Shown here piece after piece: positions 1-7,400 of a DNA stretch of 64,000 nucleotides. A program made the translations under genes and the position numbers. Position 1 is the stretch's first letter, and each line of letters begins with the position of its first letter. Source of the stretch: Blastopirellula marina (lineage in GTDB: Bacteria > Planctomycetota > Planctomycetia > Pirellulales > Pirellulaceae); NCBI RefSeq assembly GCF_002967715.1, contig NZ_PUIA01000085.1:202374-266373 (forward strand), written 5' to 3'. The notes below the pieces were generated by a model, which saw only the letters and a program-made list of their open reading frames with translations, was not told where the DNA came from and ran no database searches.

Positions 1-1
1 C

Positions 2-301
2 TCAGCGAACACCCCGTTTGTTGAGCTAGGTCTTTGCCTAGTAACGACTTCCAGAAAGGAACGGAACGTCCATCTGCTGCCTTGGGGCGATCTGAAAGCG
101 GAGTCGGAGCCTGCCGAAACTCCCAAGGCTAAACACGATCCGCTGGCGCGTGACCGATTCTACCAGTCTCTTCTCGACAACGGAATCGTCGAAAGCCGGG
201 CTGCTCTTGCCAGGTATCTAGGAGTTAGCCGGTCACGGGTAACGCAGGTTTTGACACGACTGAACCAGGGCAATCCTGGCGAATCGCAAGACTTGGCATA
301 G
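2..301 (+). CDS. Partial helix-turn-helix protein, 3' end only
   Basis: The frame is open from the left edge to a TAG at 299-301, giving the last 99 residues of a protein whose start lies outside the window. The C-terminal third (RAALARYLGVSRSRVTQVL, about residues 66-84 of the fragment) has the shape of a ParB/KorB-like helix-turn-helix: an Ala-rich first helix, a Gly turn and a Ser/Arg/Thr recognition helix. The part before it is polar and Pro/Glu-rich. HTH proteins of this kind are often encoded beside serine recombinases in planctomycete mobile DNA. The recombinase remnant near 10.1-10.7 kb makes that context plausible here, but this is inference. The exact function is unknown. Confidence 0.6.
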   Translation, partial: SANTPFVELGLCLVTTSRKERNVHLLPWGDLKAESEPAETPKAKHDPLARDRFYQSLLDNGIVESRAALARYLGVSRSRVTQVLTRLNQGNPGESQDLA

Positions 302-534
302 GACCTCGAGTCTAACTCAGAACGCTGTCTCCTGATGCACGTTGGTTCCAACAGGTATTATTGGTGCCCGAGCCGTATCTTAAGCATTCATAAAGCAGCG
401 GGCTCAATCTTTTAGCGATTGCAGGATAACAAACGGCAGGCTACGCTGAAATTTGATCTACCGCTATAGGGCACCCATGCGGCACGTCCCGCTACGTCGA
501 TACCGACTGCTGTGAACTGTAAATTGACACTGAG

Positions 535-2466
535 ATGACATCTCCCTTTGGCAATCAAACTCCGAAGAATTCTTACTGTGGGATAAGGACGCTATTGCAG
601 CGTGCTATCGTCACTATTGCGTTCGCCGCTTTGTTCGCTGGAGCAACGTTCTCTCACACAGCGGAGACAGGGAGAAAGAAAACGATCGTCGTTCTCTATA
701 GCTTTCGGACTTTGTTGCCCATCAACGTCGACAGGGACCGAGGTATTCGGCGGGCTCTCGCGGAACAGCTGGCCCAGGGTGCAGAACTGGAAGTCGAATA
801 CCTTGATCTGTCCCGCTATAAAAATGAAGAGTACGTTCGCGACTGGATTGCCCTTCTGCAAAAAAAGTATGGAGATAGCAACGTCGAGGTGGTAATTCCA
901 GTTGCCGTAGATGCGGTTGAGTTTACATTGGCCCATCGGGATGCCATATTCCCCGACGTCCCGATAGTCTTCTGCAGTGTCGAGGATGCCTTGGCGAAAC
1001 GAGCTTGCGCTGAGCCCAACGTAACTGGCGTTGTGTATCACTTGGGTGTGGATGCAACGCTTCGTTCTGCCCTGGATATTTATCCGAAAGCTAAACATCT
1101 GTTAGTAATTGGTGGCACTTCGCCTCTGGACAAGAGCATCCGTGATCTAGCAGCTTCCCAAATTGCTCAATACGAGCAGGTCTTAAACGTCGAGTACCTG
1201 ACAGGGCTTCCGCTGCCGGAACTGCTCGATCGCGTGGCTAAAGTCGAACCACACACCGTCGTGTTGATGCTGTCCTACCAAGAGGATACGTCCGGCGATA
1301 ATTACGTCACGAGAGAAGTCATCGAGAAAATAAGCAATGCTTGCCCCGCGCCTGTGTTTGGTCTTTGGGACACGCTGCTAGGTCACGGGATCACGGGCGG
1401 AAGTCTCATTCAGATTGAAACCCAGGGCGAAATAGCAGGTCAAATGGCAGCCCGAGTTCTTCAGGGGGAACGAGCGTCGGATATTCCCTTGGTCGGCGAA
1501 GAGTTGAATCAACTCATGTTCGATGCTCGCCAACTGCAGCGTTTGAGCATCCACGAAGACATACTACCGGAAGGCTCGATTGTACGATATCGAGAGCCGA
1601 CGTTCTGGGAGAGCTACCTCTGGATTTTGGTTGCCGCCTGCACGATTGTTGTCCTTCAATCCCTGCTGATCACAGCACTCTTGTTCGCTCGACTTCGGCG
1701 ATGGCGGGCCGAACAAGCCCTTGCGGCCAGTCAAGAACTTGCACGCCAGCACAGGTCTGAACTCGCGCGAGTCAACCGCATGACAACTGTCGGTGAATTG
1801 ACTGCGTCTCTTGCCCATGAAGTGAACCAACCACTCTCCGCTATCGTGAGTAATGCTCAGGCGGCGATCCGGTTGCTTCGGCAAACGCCGCCTGACTCTG
1901 AGGAAGCCGATGCCGCCTTACACGACATTGTAGGCGATGGAAACCGGGCCGCAGGCATACTCAATCGTGTGCGATCTCTGGTCAGCAAGGAATCGCCAAC
2001 TCAAGAGCCATTAGACCTGAACGGTGCAGTCCATGAGGTAATCGAGCTTGCCGCGCCGGATGCCGAGAATCGAGGCATCATCATTCATAAACAGCTTGAC
2101 GACACGTTGCCATCCATCAATGGGGATAAAATCGAACTACAACAGGTGATCATGAATCTGTTGAATAATGCCGCTCAGGCCATGCAGGATATCGATCCGG
2201 AGTTGCGCCAAGTTAACATCCGTACGACACACGACGCTCAGTTCGTGAAATTGACAGTTGAAGACTCTGGCATTGGCTTGAGCGATGACCAACTAAGTCA
2301 GATCTTTGCCCCGTTCTACACGCTGAAGACGGGCGGCATGGGCATGGGCTTGTCGATTAGTCAATCGATTGTGAACGCACATAGAGGAGAAATCTGGGCC
2401 ACGCAGAATGCCAACCGAGGCGTCACCTTCCACGTCCGTTTGCCGGTTGCATCCCCTGATGCATAA
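535..2466 (+). CDS. Sensor histidine kinase with periplasmic ABC-substrate-binding-like sensor
   Basis: This is a 643-residue membrane kinase. A first hydrophobic segment (about residues 22-40) and a second (about 361-385) enclose a large extracytoplasmic domain resembling the ABC substrate-binding family PF04392. The cytoplasmic part has a dimerisation/phosphoacceptor H-box (SLAHEVNQPLSAI, His428), an N-box (NLLNNAAQAM, 541-550), a G1 box (DSGIG, from Asp577) and a glycine-rich G2 box (GMGMGLS, 601-607). The HEVNQPL form of the H-box is typical of FixL/DctB-like kinases. No PAS domain is apparent. The FixJ-like regulator gene follows 92 bp downstream on the same strand, so the two probably form a two-component pair. 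The ligand is unknown. Confidence 0.9.
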   Translation: MTSPFGNQTPKNSYCGIRTLLQRAIVTIAFAALFAGATFSHTAETGRKKTIVVLYSFRTLLPINVDRDRGIRRALAEQLAQGAELEVEYLDLSRYKNEEYVRDWIALLQKKYGDSNVEVVIPVAVDAVEFTLAHRDAIFPDVPIVFCSVEDALAKRACAEPNVTGVVYHLGVDATLRSALDIYPKAKHLLVIGGTSPLDKSIRDLAASQIAQYEQVLNVEYLTGLPLPELLDRVAKVEPHTVVLMLSYQEDTSGDNYVTREVIEKISNACPAPVFGLWDTLLGHGITGGSLIQIETQGEIAGQMAARVLQGERASDIPLVGEELNQLMFDARQLQRLSIHEDILPEGSIVRYREPTFWESYLWILVAACTIVVLQSLLITALLFARLRRWRAEQALAASQELARQHRSELARVNRMTTVGELTASLAHEVNQPLSAIVSNAQAAIRLLRQTPPDSEEADAALHDIVGDGNRAAGILNRVRSLVSKESPTQEPLDLNGAVHEVIELAAPDAENRGIIIHKQLDDTLPSINGDKIELQQVIMNLLNNAAQAMQDIDPELRQVNIRTTHDAQFVKLTVEDSGIGLSDDQLSQIFAPFYTLKTGGMGMGLSISQSIVNAHRGEIWATQNANRGVTFHVRLPVASPDA

Positions 2467-2558
2467 TAGAGCAATACTGAATACATAAACTGAGCAATCC
2501 AGAAACAGGCCCTGTCCTTCGCCTACACCTTCCCCCTTCGATGACGTAACACAAGACC

Positions 2559-3179
2559 ATGCCGTACAAAAATGCCACTGTTTATGTCGTCGACGATGAT
2601 CAGTCCGTTCGAAATGCAAAAGCCCGTTTACTGAAATCGGTCGGCCTGCGTGTCGAGGTCTTCAGTTCGGCTCGTGGATTTCTGGATCACAAGCGAGCCG
2701 ATGTCCCAGGCTGTTTACTTCTCGACGTCCGCATGCCGGGATTGAGCGGACTAGACTTGCAGCAGGAATTGTCTGATTCGAAAGTTGATTTGCCGATTGT
2801 GTTTATCAGCTCCTTCGGTGATATTCCCATGTCCGTCCGTGCCATCAAGGCAGGGGCCGTCGACTTCTTACCCAAGCCTGTCGATGATCAAGTGCTGCTT
2901 AACGCCGTAGGTCAGGCAATCGATCAGCATATCCGCATGCGCCGGGACAGGAGCGAAGTGAAGGACATTCTCGAACGCATCGAGTCGTTGACGCCACGTG
3001 AACATGAAGTGCTGATGCTGGTGTGCGAGGGCTTAATGAACAAGCAGATCGCTGGACATTTAAACATTTCCCAGCCGACCGTCAAAGTTCATCGTCGCCA
3101 CGTGATGGAGAAGATGGGAGCGGCATCGATTGCCGACCTGGTTCACATGGTGGATCAATCTGGCGTCTCTACGCCTTAA
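2559..3179 (+). CDS. FixJ/NarL-type response regulator (REC plus LuxR HTH)
   Basis: This 206-residue protein has a receiver domain (about 1-120) and a LuxR-type helix-turn-helix (about 142-200). The receiver has acidic residues at 12-14, the phosphoacceptor Asp56 in CLLLDVRMPG, and Lys106 in FLPKPVDD. The HTH starts with LTPREHEVL and contains NKQIAGHLNISQPTVKVH, the usual DNA-recognition pattern. The length matches FixJ/TtrR-type regulators. Its position just after the kinase makes it the likely cognate partner, acting as a cytoplasmic transcription factor. Target promoters cannot be read from the sequence, though the downstream receiver and sulfatase genes are candidates. Confidence 0.92.
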   Translation: MPYKNATVYVVDDDQSVRNAKARLLKSVGLRVEVFSSARGFLDHKRADVPGCLLLDVRMPGLSGLDLQQELSDSKVDLPIVFISSFGDIPMSVRAIKAGAVDFLPKPVDDQVLLNAVGQAIDQHIRMRRDRSEVKDILERIESLTPREHEVLMLVCEGLMNKQIAGHLNISQPTVKVHRRHVMEKMGAASIADLVHMVDQSGVSTP

Positions 3180-3343
3180 GTATAGGTTGCATCATCCCAA
3201 GAGATGATTTGCAGCTGTGCTCTCGAGTGCCATCTTAGTTGCTAACAACACCGCCTGTCGTATTTCGTTACTTCCCGGACTGCGAGTCGTGCGACTCCGC
3301 CTGAGCTGGAGAGTAATCGACTGCGGTCGGAGCATCGATTGCG

Positions 3344-3718
3344 ATGGCACCACCCTTCAAGGTTGCCGTGATTGACGATGATGAGTCTGTTCGCCGAGCG
3401 CTACAACGATTGCTGCAAAGCAGTGGTTATGCGGTCGAGACGTTCGCCTCAGCCGAGGAATTTGTGGAATGCGACGCCGCTTCACATACCGACTGTCTCC
3501 TCCTCGACGTGCATCTCCGAAGGGTGAGTGGTCTACAGCTTCAGAGAATGCTGACGGTCGCTAATCAGCACATTCCCATCGTGTTCATTACGTCGCATCA
3601 AGACGAGCACTCACGGCAAGCGGCCCTGCAGGCAGGTGCCACGGATTTCCTATGCAAACCCTTTGATACGGAAGCACTCCTTGAGGTAATCGAAAGAGCC
3701 ATCGAGCACATGGAGTAA
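3344..3718 (+). CDS. Stand-alone receiver-domain protein
   Basis: This 124-residue protein is a receiver domain with no output domain. Asp11/Asp12 form the acidic pocket, Asp55 (CLLLDVHL) is the phosphoacceptor, Thr83 lies in FITSH and Lys105 in FLCKPF. It resembles the receiver of the preceding FixJ-like regulator, so it may be a paralogue that lost its DNA-binding domain. It could serve as a phosphate sink or connector for the upstream kinase. The same-strand order kinase, regulator, receiver supports a three-protein signalling unit, but the flow of phosphate is inferred. Confidence 0.88.
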   Translation: MAPPFKVAVIDDDESVRRALQRLLQSSGYAVETFASAEEFVECDAASHTDCLLLDVHLRRVSGLQLQRMLTVANQHIPIVFITSHQDEHSRQAALQAGATDFLCKPFDTEALLEVIERAIEHME

Positions 3719-3785
3719 AAGCTCAAAGTACATCCACAGAGTTTCGCTTACTTTCAATACTCCCTGAAAAAGAGAGGATCTGAAG

Positions 3786-3956
3786 ATGAGAATGCTGAGT
3801 AGTTTATGCCGTCCGATTATCGCTTCAACCGTGATTATGACCGTGGTCTGTGGAACGGTGGTGACGGCGTCTGCCCAAGAAGACTTTTCCCATCAAGTAC
3901 CCCCCGAATTTCAAGGTTGTGATGCCAGGTCGAACCAAGTGATCCGGCGCTGCTAA
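3786..3956 (+). CDS. Short secreted peptide, probable gene remnant
   Basis: The ORF encodes 56 residues and has a good ribosome binding site (AGAGG about 8 nt before the ATG). It starts with a clear signal peptide, a basic N-terminus followed by IIASTVIMTVVCGTVVTASA and a cleavage-like ASAQ. Only about 25 mature residues follow before the stop, too few for a usual enzyme. It lies between the receiver gene and the arylsulfatase. The best reading is the 5' end of a truncated secreted-protein gene. A genuine small secreted peptide cannot be excluded. Confidence 0.4.
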   Translation: MRMLSSLCRPIIASTVIMTVVCGTVVTASAQEDFSHQVPPEFQGCDARSNQVIRRC

Positions 3957-4076
3957 CTCGACGTGGGCCGACCTGCAATAGCCACTAGGCCCACGTTCAT
4001 CTTTGCTCATGCAATTCTTCTGATCACAGGCGACTTCAAAAGACGCGTTTACCTTTATTTGAAATGCAAGGTCATT

Positions 4077-6503
4077 ATGAGTACTACAAAAACAGCCCTC
4101 GCTTTTATAGCGGCACTGCTGCTTGCTACTTCGGTGCGGGCGCAACAAAAATCAGCCGACGATTCCTCACCCGATCTTCTTCGAGGGTTTAAAGGCAAGA
4201 TCGAGCTGGACGTCCGTGATTCCCAACCGGACTGGAAGCCCTTCATGCCCCCAAAGGCACCCGAAGGAGCCCCCAATATCCTTTTCATACTATACGACGA
4301 CACGGGCCAGGCGGCCTGGTCTCCCTACGGTGGCCGCCTCAGCATGCCGACGCTCGACAGCCTCGCCGCCGACGGGCTGATCTACACCAATTGGCATACC
4401 ACCTCATTGTGCTCACCCACACGCTCCACGCTGCAGACCGGCCGCACCCACTGGATGAACGGGTATGCCAACATCAGCGAAGGCGCGGAGGGGTTCCCGG
4501 GCTACAGCACCCGCTTTCCCAAAGAGGTAACGACCATTTCCGAAGTGTTGCAGGCCAATGGCTACGCTACCTTGTGGCTCGGCAAGGACCACAATGTGCC
4601 GGAAGTCGACGTGGCACCGGGCGGGTATCGCGGCGAGTGGCCGCTGCAGAAGGGGTGGGATCGCTTCTACGGCTTCCTCGGCGGCGAGACCAACCAGTGG
4701 TATCCGGACCTGGTGAAGGACAACGACTTCATCGACCAGCCATACATGCCTGAGGATGGCTATCACTTATCCAAGGACCTCGCGGATCAGGCAATCGAGA
4801 TGCTCCGCAACAAGAACGCCTCCAACCCGTCCAAGCCCTTCTTCATGTGGTTCAATCCTGGTGCCAACCATGCGCCCCACCAGGCTCCCAAGGAATGGAT
4901 CGCGAAATACAAAGGCAAGTTCGACGACGGTTACGACGCCTATCGCGAATGGGTAACCAAACGCATGAAGGAGAAAGGCATCATCCCCGAAAATACCGTC
5001 AACACCGCTGTTAACCCCCTTCCCAAAGACGAAGCCAATCCGCTGGATTACGTACGCCCCTGGGATTCCCTGAACGACCAGGAAAAGCAACTCTTCAACC
5101 GCATGGCAGAGGTTTGGGCGGCCTATTCTTCCTACACCGATTATGAGATCGGTCGTGTCATCGACTACCTGAAGGAAACAGGCCAGTACGAAAACACCCT
5201 GATCATCTACGCTGCCGACAATGGTACCTCCGGAGAGGGCTCGCCCAATGGTTCGGTAAACGAGAACAAGTTCTTCAATAGTTTTCCGGACAGTCTCGAA
5301 GACAACATGAAGTACATCGACAAGCTAGGCAGCCCGGACACCTACGAGCATTTCCCAACCGGCTGGGCTGCGGCCTTCTCGGCACCGTACAAGTTCTTCA
5401 AACGCTACTCAGAGTACGAGGGGGGAACTGCGGATCCGCTAGTCATCAGCTGGCCCAAGGGGATCAAAGCACGTGGCGAGCTTCGCCACCAGTACCATCA
5501 TTCGACGGATATCGTGCCGACGTTGCTGGAGATCACCGGTCTGAAAATGCCCGAGTTCAATCACGGCGTGAAGCAGTACCCGCTCTACGGCGTTTCCATG
5601 GCTTACACGTTTGATGCCAAGCCGAACGACCCGACGCATAAAAAGGTTCAGATCTACGAGATGTTCGGCACGCGGGGCATCTGGAAGGACGGCTGGCACG
5701 CGGCCTCCGTGCACGTTCCGATGGGCAACAAGAGCCACTTCGACAGCGACAAATGGGAACTCTACAACATGGAGGAGGACCGCTCTCAGTCCAACAATCT
5801 CGCCGACAAGTACCCGGAAAAGCTGAAGGAGCTCAAAGACCTCTGGATGCAACAGGCGAAAGAGAACAACGTGCTGCCACTGGATGATCGTTTTCCTGTG
5901 ACGATTGCAGGGCTCCCGCGACCCAGTGAGGAACCTCCCCACGATACCTACAAGTATTACCCGGATACGGAACCTGTATCGGAAAGCGTGGCGGTCAACG
6001 TGCGAGGTCGTTCCTACAAGATCCTCGCCAACGTCGAGATCACCGACAAGACCGAAGGCGTGATCTTCGCGATGGGCTCCCGCTTTGGCGGTCATTCGCT
6101 GTTCATCAAGGACAATAAGCTCTACTACGTGTACAACTTCCTGGGCATCAAGCCCGAGCAGGTGTTCGAGTCCGACGTGACGCTGAAGCCGGGTAAATAC
6201 ACGGTAGGCATGGAGTTCGAGAAGACAGGCCAGGGCGAACACAGCGAGTTTCTGGGCGAGACCAAGCTGTATATCGACGACAAGGTGGTGGCGTCCGGCA
6301 AGATGCGCACCCAGCCGGGCAAGTTCACCCTTTCCGGTGAAGGCCTCTGCGTCGGTTACGACAGCGGTGATGCGGTGAGTACGTTGTACAAAGCTCCCGG
6401 CAAGTTCACCGGGGGTAAGATCCAAGGCGTTGCCGTATCGGTCAAGGGCGAGCCTTACTTGAACCTTGAACAGGAGGCCAAGCGCCTCATGTTGAAGTGG
6501 TAA
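4077..6503 (+). CDS. Secreted arylsulfatase, formylglycine-dependent
   Basis: The enzyme hydrolyses sulfate esters after export. The chosen start (ATG 4077, AAGG about 7 nt upstream) gives 808 residues beginning with a signal peptide ending near SVRAQQ. A longer in-frame start at 3963 would place junk before this signal. The sulfatase core has metal-binding DDT (Asp74/Asp75) and the formylglycine motif CSPTRSTLQTGR (Cys112 to be oxidised, Arg116 conserved). A C-terminal beta-rich extension follows the catalytic domain, as in the large arylsulfatase subfamily. The gene is visibly more GC-rich than its neighbours and is flanked by two truncated signal-peptide ORFs, which suggests transfer as a cassette. 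The stop overlaps the next ATG (TAATG). The substrate is unknown, with algal sulfated glycans a reasonable guess. Confidence 0.9.
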   Translation: MSTTKTALAFIAALLLATSVRAQQKSADDSSPDLLRGFKGKIELDVRDSQPDWKPFMPPKAPEGAPNILFILYDDTGQAAWSPYGGRLSMPTLDSLAADGLIYTNWHTTSLCSPTRSTLQTGRTHWMNGYANISEGAEGFPGYSTRFPKEVTTISEVLQANGYATLWLGKDHNVPEVDVAPGGYRGEWPLQKGWDRFYGFLGGETNQWYPDLVKDNDFIDQPYMPEDGYHLSKDLADQAIEMLRNKNASNPSKPFFMWFNPGANHAPHQAPKEWIAKYKGKFDDGYDAYREWVTKRMKEKGIIPENTVNTAVNPLPKDEANPLDYVRPWDSLNDQEKQLFNRMAEVWAAYSSYTDYEIGRVIDYLKETGQYENTLIIYAADNGTSGEGSPNGSVNENKFFNSFPDSLEDNMKYIDKLGSPDTYEHFPTGWAAAFSAPYKFFKRYSEYEGGTADPLVISWPKGIKARGELRHQYHHSTDIVPTLLEITGLKMPEFNHGVKQYPLYGVSMAYTFDAKPNDPTHKKVQIYEMFGTRGIWKDGWHAASVHVPMGNKSHFDSDKWELYNMEEDRSQSNNLADKYPEKLKELKDLWMQQAKENNVLPLDDRFPVTIAGLPRPSEEPPHDTYKYYPDTEPVSESVAVNVRGRSYKILANVEITDKTEGVIFAMGSRFGGHSLFIKDNKLYYVYNFLGIKPEQVFESDVTLKPGKYTVGMEFEKTGQGEHSEFLGETKLYIDDKVVASGKMRTQPGKFTLSGEGLCVGYDSGDAVSTLYKAPGKFTGGKIQGVAVSVKGEPYLNLEQEAKRLMLKW

Positions 6504-6649
6504 TGACGCGAAGAGCCTGCCAGCGGGAAGCTGGCCCGGCTAATCGTTGTCTCTATCTATCGTTCGTTCTGCTTGCGGCACTCGGCTTCGCGCCGAGTGC
6601 CGCCATGGCAGACATTCCAGCGACCAAGCCTACGTCTTCCTGGGCATAA
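6503..6649 (+). pseudogene. Truncated signal-peptide ORF coupled to the sulfatase
   Basis: The ATG overlaps the sulfatase stop (TAATG), the arrangement of a translationally coupled operon partner. Only 48 residues are encoded: a basic start, a hydrophobic stretch (LYLSFVLLAALGF) and an AMA cleavage-like site, then a few residues before TAA. This looks like the 5' end of a downstream secreted or outer-membrane partner gene cut off by rearrangement. A perfect 12-bp hairpin lies inside it. A functional short peptide is possible but less likely. Confidence 0.4.
6575..6603. repeat. Perfect 12-bp GC-rich hairpin after the sulfatase
   Basis: The arms GCGGCACTCGGC (6575-6586) and GCCGAGTGCCGC (6592-6603) are perfect reverse complements around a 5-nt loop. 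There is no T-tract after it, so it is not a standard intrinsic terminator. It could stabilise or end the sulfatase transcript, or be an imported structure. Confidence 0.6.
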
Positions 6650-7034
6650 ATTCTTAGTACCATATTCTAAGTTGTCACCATCGCAGGCCTTCTGACACAG
6701 CAAACTTGTGTGCTCAAGTCAGAGAAATGCTTTTTGGCGGGAACTCATCACACGCACATCTGAAGTCGAGCGTTTAACTTGATTGGCTGGCGGCAGTTGA
6801 AGCGGTCAGAGTTAGTCCTGTAAATCACCCAGTACGAACCGTCATGGGATGTTGTCGCTCGCATATCTTTTCGTAGTACGCTTTATACTTCGCGCGCCAT
6901 CACAAGGACCGCCTACTCTTCAAAAGTGGTTTTTAGAATCCTAAGCCAGCCGATCAGATCAGACACAAAATCAGACATGTGAGCAATTCACGTCAGATCT
7001 TACTGATAGTCTTTCTGTGCAACTCAAAAGAAAA
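6650..7034. other. Intergenic stretch without a supportable gene
   Basis: About 385 bp after the sulfatase remnant. It is AT-richer than the sulfatase gene, with frequent stops in all frames. I see no gene, RNA or clear promoter in it. It leads directly into the hairpin and possible ssrA relic at 7026-7079. Confidence 0.5.
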
Positions 7035-7064
7035 ACCCACCTTGTCAAAATAGCCAAGGTGGGT
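7026..7064 (-). terminator. Strong intrinsic terminator on the minus strand
   Basis: The perfect 10-bp arms ACCCACCTTG (7035-7044) and CAAGGTGGGT (7055-7064) enclose a 10-nt loop. Read on the minus strand, the hairpin is followed by TTTTTCTTTTG, a classical Rho-independent terminator. No intact minus-strand gene lies directly upstream of it, only the short ssrA-like motif at 7068-7079. It appears to be the terminator of a lost or displaced gene. Confidence 0.7.
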
Positions 7065-7067
7065 CGA

Positions 7068-7079
7068 GTGGAGGCGGCG
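7068..7079 (-). other. Possible relic of the 3' end of ssrA (attachment-site scar)
   Basis: The minus strand reads CGCCGCCTCCAC, identical to the conserved 3' acceptor end of many bacterial tmRNA genes, and a strong terminator lies 3 nt beyond. The rest of a tmRNA (T-arm, tag ORF) is absent upstream. The 3' end of ssrA is a well-known target of tyrosine integrases, so this may be one end of an integrated or excised element. Only 12 nt match, so chance is possible. Confidence 0.3.
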
Positions 7080-7129
7080 AAAAGTGGGCGATTTCGTTGC
7101 ACACGATTTTCGTAAACGACTAAATATCA

Positions 7130-7396
7130 GTGATTTACAGCAACGACTTCTCGTGGAAAGATTTTCTTGTCGGAACATTTATAGGGCTCATCGGAATGCT
7201 CTCGACGATAATTAGAAACCAACTGCGTCACGATCTACGACAAGAATTATCTTACTCGTCATTGCGCACTGGACACGCCCTCCTGAGCAACTCTTCCCCG
7301 GAGATTCGGGATTACAACCAACCGGGAGCTGGTGCCATCTCAGTGATACAGAAACTGCGCAGGTTTCGGTTTATGAGGCTGGCAATCTGCTGGTGA
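7130..7396 (+). CDS. Possible small membrane protein, unknown
   Basis: An 88-residue ORF with a GTG start and no obvious ribosome binding site. Residues about 12-28 (FLVGTFIGLIGMLSTII) could form one membrane helix, followed by a basic stretch. It ends 4 bp before the first possible start of the SEC-C nuclease-like gene. I recognise no family. The spacing and the single helix make a small operon partner conceivable, but a chance ORF is equally possible. Confidence 0.25.
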   Translation: MIYSNDFSWKDFLVGTFIGLIGMLSTIIRNQLRHDLRQELSYSSLRTGHALLSNSSPEIRDYNQPGAGAISVIQKLRRFRFMRLAICW

Positions 7397-7400
7397 GAAG

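Noticed and set aside
5439..6425. Long minus-strand ORF of 328 codons inside the arylsulfatase gene
   Set aside because: It is an antisense shadow of a GC-rich gene. Its composition (His, Val and Leu-rich) is that of a complementary frame, and the plus strand has clear sulfatase motifs.
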